A DNA stretch of 64,000 nucleotides from Ananas comosus. Its lineage: Eukaryota > Streptophyta > Magnoliopsida > Poales > Bromeliaceae. Below the pieces are notes generated by a model. It was not told where the DNA came from and did not search any database. It saw only the letters and a program-made list of their open reading frames with translations. The first letter of the stretch is position 1; each line of letters opens with the position of its first letter. The stretch covers positions 8,091,971 through 8,155,970 of the forward strand of contig NC_033628.1 of the NCBI RefSeq assembly GCF_001540865.1, in the 5' to 3' direction. Shown in pieces: positions 59,201 to 64,000 of the stretch. A program made the position numbers and the translations under genes.

Positions 59201-60440
59201 ATGGGACATGTCTATTATAAACTAAGGATGGCTAAAGATAATATTAAAAAAAATAATCCGCTACGGTGTCAATCTTTTCTAAACATTATTGACAGACGTT
59301 GGGACGTCCAGATGAGCCGGGATCTACACCTAGCAGGTAAATTATAAATTATAACAAAACTATTTATTACTGATTGTTCATTAGTAGTCTTGTATTGTTA
59401 ATGGAGTGATTTCTTTCTTCATGATAGGTTATTATCTTAATCCGTCGTACCATCATCGTTATAATCTTGGATTTGATGATGAACTGTTGAAGGCATTACG
59501 AAACGTTATCAATAGATTGGAGAGGGATCCAACACATGCTGCTCTTGCCATAAGTGAGGTATAATATTTTTTCAATGTATTATTAATTTGCTAGATGTTA
59601 ATATGCTGATTTCTAATTATTATACTATCATAATAAAAGGAAAAATATTTCGTGAATCCTCTGGAACTTTTGGTGAAGCGGGTGCAATTAACAAAAGACA
59701 CTACCGATCCCAGTAACTCCATAATTTGGACAGTTTACAGCTGACAATAAATCTTATTTGATATATTTTTAACTTTTAATTGTATAGCTGAGTGGTGGCT
59801 ACAATATGGTGGATCAGCAAAGCATTTAAAAAAGATTGTTGTGCGTGTCTTATCTCAAATGACAACGTCTAGCGGATGTGAATGTAACTGGAGCACGTTC
59901 GCACTGATACATACCAAAGTACGTAACCGATTAGTGTACGCTCGATTAGAGAAGCTAGTTTATGTCCACTATAATATGAGGCTCCGTTTAAGATGCATGC
60001 AAGAGTATGATAAGGAAAAAGAATTAAAAACTTATGATCCCTTGAATGCAAGTTTTATCAATGATGAATCAGACCCCATACTTGATTGGCTACAAGATAG
60101 AGACAATCAAGAGGACCGATTACTCGATGAGCCTGGAGATCCACCACGACCATTCAGAATAATTGCTAATGAAGCAGGAATTAGTGATATTGAAAGATAA
60201 GCTGACGAGAACATAGGAAGATCTCAAGGTAATATGCAAAAACAAACAGCTTTGGATGAAGAATCCCAAAATCCTGCACGTGACTCTGATGCAAAATTCG
60301 AACGTCTTATGAAAAGACCTGGATATGGTCGTTCACATCATACTCAGAGTCAATCTGGAAAGGAGAAAACGTCTTATACCGCAAAGAGGCCTTCAACGAC
60401 AGTCCGAAATGGTAGCAGAATTCATCCTAATTTAATTTAA
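56204..60440 (+). mobile_element. hAT-family transposon with transposase, right end not found
   Basis: The left end, near 56204-56260, has AAGTGCCAAC and GGAAGTGCCGCCCCATGCCG, like the start of the 46599 element, and is dense in GCACGG-type words. Noncoding DNA shared with that element runs to about 56950. A transposase pseudogene occupies 57659-60440. I found no GGCACTT right terminus before the solo LTR at 61388, so the 3' end may be lost or diverged. Confidence 0.6.
57659..60440 (+). pseudogene. hAT transposase (BED finger, DUF659, dimerisation domain), broken
   Basis: The frame opens MPPKRSEDYDW at 57659. A BED finger follows (KCNYCNMVRLGGG, then THLKKHI), and a Gly-Ser run lies at about 58082-58120. 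The DUF659 part includes KAIEKFFHFSHIPSHAAS, YGVTLMCDSWT (first catalytic Asp) and VVQVVSDNDANFKK (second Asp). The C-terminal dimerisation region has AEWWLQYGGSAKHLKK, SSGCECNWSTFALIHTK and RLEKLVYVHYNMRL. Introns with GT-AG ends are visible at 59337-59427 and 59559-59639, and an acceptor lies just before 59789. In-frame stops at 57692, 57728, 58217, 58634 and 60198 show it is dead, the second and probably the first replacing conserved residues of the BED region. When intact the protein would cut and paste the element. Confidence 0.88.
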
Positions 60441-61387
60441 TTAATATAGCCATCAAATATTTTGAATCCAAATGTGATCCAAGATAACTTAATTGATCTA
60501 TTAACAAGAGAAATAGTAGGAACCGGCAAGGACAATAACTGTTGAGAAATGTAGAGGAAATAACAAGAAACCCATTATTGATTACTCTTGATGAAAATCT
60601 GACTAAACAATAAAATTTTAAAAACATAGTAGAAAAGGGGTACAACTAATCTTATGATTCTAAGTAAGATAAAGAGGAAAACTAATCTTATGATTTTTTC
60701 TAAGCACTATCTCACTATATGCTTTTAGTTTCTTTCAAACTATTAATAGTCGCCTTGCAAATTAGGTGAAGGCTAAAATATTAGCTACAGCTTTAAAGAA
60801 AAACTTCAAAAACAGCCTATTGTGAGATAGCCCATTTCAAATTTACTACCCTACTATAAAAGTATAGCCGTTTGCCCGCTTGCAGTTGTTGTTTTGGTTT
60901 TTCTTGAGGGCTTGCTATTACAACAGGTGGCAAGTTAGTATGCTTACCACAAAGTAGTAAAGTGGAATTAGGTTGTACCAGAAGGAGTTCTAAAGTTTCC
61001 AGGTAAAGTGTTCTAGCGAGTTATGCTTTTTCTGTCTTTTGAAAGAATGAGAGTGACACGGGAATTAACTAGCTTTCATCCGTGATAAGTCTCTTAATAA
61101 ATTTCAGAGCTATGTTTTCATCTGGCCAAGTTCAGATAACTAAACCTACTTAAATCCCCTAATTGCACTAAGCCAACTTTCCTAAGCTGAAAACAAAATC
61201 TAAGAACAAAATCAGTTGGCTGGATTTTGAAATTCAAATTGGAGAGATGAGAGATCTGCGCCAGCCTTCCTAAACTGAAAACAGAATCTGAAAAAGAATT
61301 CAGTTGGCTGTATTTTGAAATTCAAATGGAAAGATATTCACAACAAAGTGGTGGTTCAAATCTAATTTTGAAATGGGAGATAATTAA
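60441..61387. other. No gene recognised
   Basis: AT-rich DNA. It holds an 88-bp-period duplication (61173-61331) and ends at the ATTAA target duplication of the next solo LTR. Confidence 0.5.
61173..61331. repeat. Diverged direct duplication, 88-bp period
   Basis: The phrase TCAGTTGGCTG followed by ATTTTGAAATTCAAAT appears twice, with matching upstream CTTTCCTAAGCTGAAAAC and CCTTCCTAAACTGAAAAC, starting at 61173 and 61261. Confidence 0.75.
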
Positions 61388-63829
61388 TATAGCACACTGG
61401 ACCTTTGCAAATTGCGAGGTTCGAGTGTTTGATATGGATTCCGAACTTTTCCACACTTGGTGGAAGGTCGTAGATGGTATTCCGACCTAAAAGTTCGATT
61501 CCTGGAGTTTTGGCATTGTCCTGAGAGTTTTCACTCTCGGGGACCGATCCCTGATAGGAGAGACCGGTCCCCTCAGAACAGTGTTGCGGCAGCCTGCGAG
61601 GCAACCGGTCCCTGGCAAATGAGACCGGTCCCCGAGCGCGACTACGCGGGGAGAGACCGGTTCCCGAACGTTGGATTTTCGGGGCAGGCTGAGAGACCGG
61701 TCCCAGGTCGGGGAGACCGGTCCCTCAGTCCAAAAACTGCCCAGACTGGGCAGTGCACAGTGTTGATTGTTGAGAGACCTAAGTGGATTTTGTTACTTGG
61801 GATGGCTTATATGGTCCTCTCTCTTACTCTCACTCTCATTTCTTTCCCTCACACCCACACTAGAGAGAGAAAGAGAAGGAGAAGAAGAAGAAGGAGAGGA
61901 GAGGAGCTTACTTGGAGGCCTTGGAGCATCTTCTTCCTCTCATCACACATTGGTGGCTTGGAGCTCGTGATTGAAGCTTCGTGGAGGATCAAGCTTCAAC
62001 CCTTCTTGGTTTAGAGCTTGGTTTGGAGCTTCTCTTGAGGTTGGTAGCTTGTATTTTCCATTTAATACAAGTTTTTCTAGATTTTACTAGATGACACCCT
62101 AGATTGTGGAATTAGGGTTTATTTTGGGAATTTTTGATTTGAGGGCTTTGAAACCTAATTGATGGGTTTAGAACCTTTATTTAGGTTGGATTTGAAGAAC
62201 TCTAACTCCCATTTGGAGCTTGAGAGAGGATTTCTTCACTTGAGGTGAGTTTCTCCACCTTAGCTTAAGATGGCTAATGATCGATCACTTGGGTGTTCGT
62301 AAGACTCGTTTGACTCTCTTTTCTATACCTTTAGGGTACTAGGAGAGTGGTGGACACCTTCGTTGGAGCTTACGAAGGGTTTCGATAACTTCGGTGGGTT
62401 TGACTTCATGAATCGGGGCTAAATGGCCCTTAAGTATTCTATACTTGTCGTAACGTCAATTTGATTGCATATTCATGTTAAATGGGATTTATGTGAATTT
62501 TAGAACACTTAAAATGCATGTCTTATGTATCATGAAAATTTCACTCTATATAGTAGGGCATTCTGGGCATTTTTGCATGCATGTGAGAAGTGTTCGTGTT
62601 AGCGACTTGAAAACATGTCTCTTATGTTAGAATTTGCTCAAATTATGTATTTATAAACAATAAACTCATGTTTGGACTTAGTGGACAAAAATGCCATAAA
62701 GAGGCACTTGACATAGTAAACTGTGAAACTGCAACATAGAGACATACTGATAGGCCATTGAACATCTGCTATATTCCATGTTAGAGACATGATGACATAG
62801 AGATAGGCCTTTGAGACATTCGACGTACATTCCATGTTTTTAGATATAAGGACTTAGTACTTGAGACAGATCTTTCGCTTGCTTGCCATTGTGCTCATTC
62901 GCACATGCTTGTGAGGGTCGCTCCCTACAAGCCGGCACTCCGAAGATAGCCATCGCGACATATGCTCGCACGTGCGGGATTGGGCGCCGAAATGGGATGC
63001 CGTGGGGGAGGCTCATTCCTAGAGTGGGGATGTTGACTACCACGGGGCCATTAGGCACAGCGCAGGCCGGACTACCCACGAGTAGGTCCTACAGGATTGG
63101 ATCATTGATGACTTAGCATACCGACTGGACATTGACTAGAATAGTAAACAAGACATTTTACTATTTAGCTTGTGGACATCATGCTAGTGATACTTTGATA
63201 CATTCATGTTAGAATAGTCTTTTATTACTTACGCAAATTCATGCTAAGTAGAGATATCATATTGTAGTAAGTTTACATGTTTACTTACATATCGATTCTA
63301 TTGCTTTTATTGTTACTTACCTATTTAGCTCTTTTGGGCCTAGTGGTGCTTTCACTGAAGTCAGTAATTGCCCACTGGGAACTATTATTTAATAGTTCTC
63401 ACGCCCCCTGTTTTATGGTTTTTCTTTTAGAGCCCTCTGCACCAGCGGAGGCACGGGACCGCGGCAAGGGAATCGCTGGCTAGATAGCGAGGATTTACTG
63501 TTGCTTAGGTGGTTTTCTCTCTTTTTGTTGTTGTTAAGAGAGAGAGAGAGAGGGGTTTTGTATCCATGTATAGAGACCATCTATGTATTTACTTATAGCA
63601 CTTGCTTTGGGATTCTTCTTGTACTACTTTATGTTTTCATCTAGTGGATTTTAGTTTTATGGTTCTTTTTCTCTATTGTAGCATCTAGATATACTTGCTC
63701 TGATACTCCTAGATGTTCTCTTTTTACTGCTTCATCTATCGTTTTGTTTTAGACGCCTTATATGTTTTAGACATATGGCGGGTCTGGACACGCGCCGGGC
63801 GGGCTTCCGCTGGGTCCCGGGGCGTGACA
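61388..63829 (+). mobile_element. Solo LTR, same family as solo LTR B
   Basis: It begins TATAGCACACTGGACC (canonical TG changed to TA), ends CCCGGGGCGTGACA, and has perfect ATTAA on both sides (61383-61387 and 63830-63834). Length is 2,442 bp, plus orientation. It carries the ACCGGT array (61543-61721), a TTATATGG box near 61808 followed by CT-rich DNA, the core block (62881-63092), the hairpin (63379-63398) and TTTCTTTTAG at 63421-63430. Confidence 0.93.
61543..61721 (+). promoter_or_regulatory. ACCGGT palindrome array in U3 of the right-hand solo LTR
   Basis: Sites start at 61543 (ACCGAT), 61563, 61604, 61624, 61656, 61696 and 61716. Spacings are 20, 41, 20, 32, 40 and 20. Aligned to solo LTR B, one 21-bp unit is missing, so the remaining sites keep the same helical face. 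The TTATATGG box lies about 85 bp downstream. Confidence 0.6.
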
Positions 63830-63834
63830 ATTAA

Positions 63835-64000
63835 GCAACAAAGTACAGTTTGAAATACAAATTCAAGCAAGATATTCATGAGATTTCAGAGAGAAAATAC
63901 GGCTGTACCAAACTGAATTAGAAGTTCATAGAAAGGGGCTACCAGATTAAAGAAAATGACAGATTTTGATGGTTAATCCTCCAAAATTTACATGTTTTGT
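63835..64000. other. Host flank after the solo LTR
   Basis: AT-rich DNA continues the sequence interrupted at 61387. No gene is visible before the window ends. Confidence 0.5.

Overview
The window is plant nuclear DNA made almost entirely of transposable elements. I see no convincing host gene. Plant-type evidence includes Ty3/gypsy and Ty1/copia polyproteins, a multi-exon BED/DUF659 hAT transposase, a Mutator-like MITE, and a primer-binding site matching the 3' end of plant initiator tRNA-Met. The element styles suggest a monocot (pineapple-like is only a guess). Four single N bases (21063, 39906, 44984, 46843) mark weak assembly points.

Layout. 1-300: edge of a minus-strand double zinc-knuckle (LINE gag-like) gene. 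1682-6216: a 4.5 kb solo LTR (target duplication GAAAA) carrying a 505 bp MITE. 7540-9045: decayed copia reverse transcriptase/RNase H on the minus strand. 9067-37834: a nest of elements. The outer layer is a small DNA transposon with GGGTTC/CCCGAA subterminal repeats. Into it went a complete Ty3/gypsy element (9765-37396, TSD GGAAC, two LTRs, PBS, gag-pol, PPT). That element's genes are split by four further insertions (12583-17659, 18122-22470, 23040-29241, 30931-33321), two of which carry one more insertion each (13808-16454, 23914-26605). All six inserted pieces are solo LTRs, and without them the host element would be about 9.6 kb. 37840-39600: copia gag, protease and integrase on the minus strand, then an inverted duplication around an N. 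41190-42570: a plant-transposon-type gene. 43875-44835: copia integrase, plus strand. 46599-48013: a non-autonomous hAT. 50690-54868: a deleted gypsy element and its LTR. 56204-60440: the hAT relative that still carries a (broken) transposase. 61388-63829: another solo LTR.

The coding parts are all pseudogenes: stops, frameshifts and internal deletions break every polyprotein. The most interesting signal is regulatory. Several different LTR families share an array of paired ACCGGT-type palindromes, members 20-22 bp apart and often repeated at about 82 bp, always beginning about 155-182 bp from the LTR 5' end. They also share a GAACTATT/AATAGTTC hairpin 422-485 bp from the LTR 3' end, followed about 30 nt later by a pyrimidine-rich AG that looks like a splice acceptor, and most share a core block containing GAGGGTCGCTCCC.
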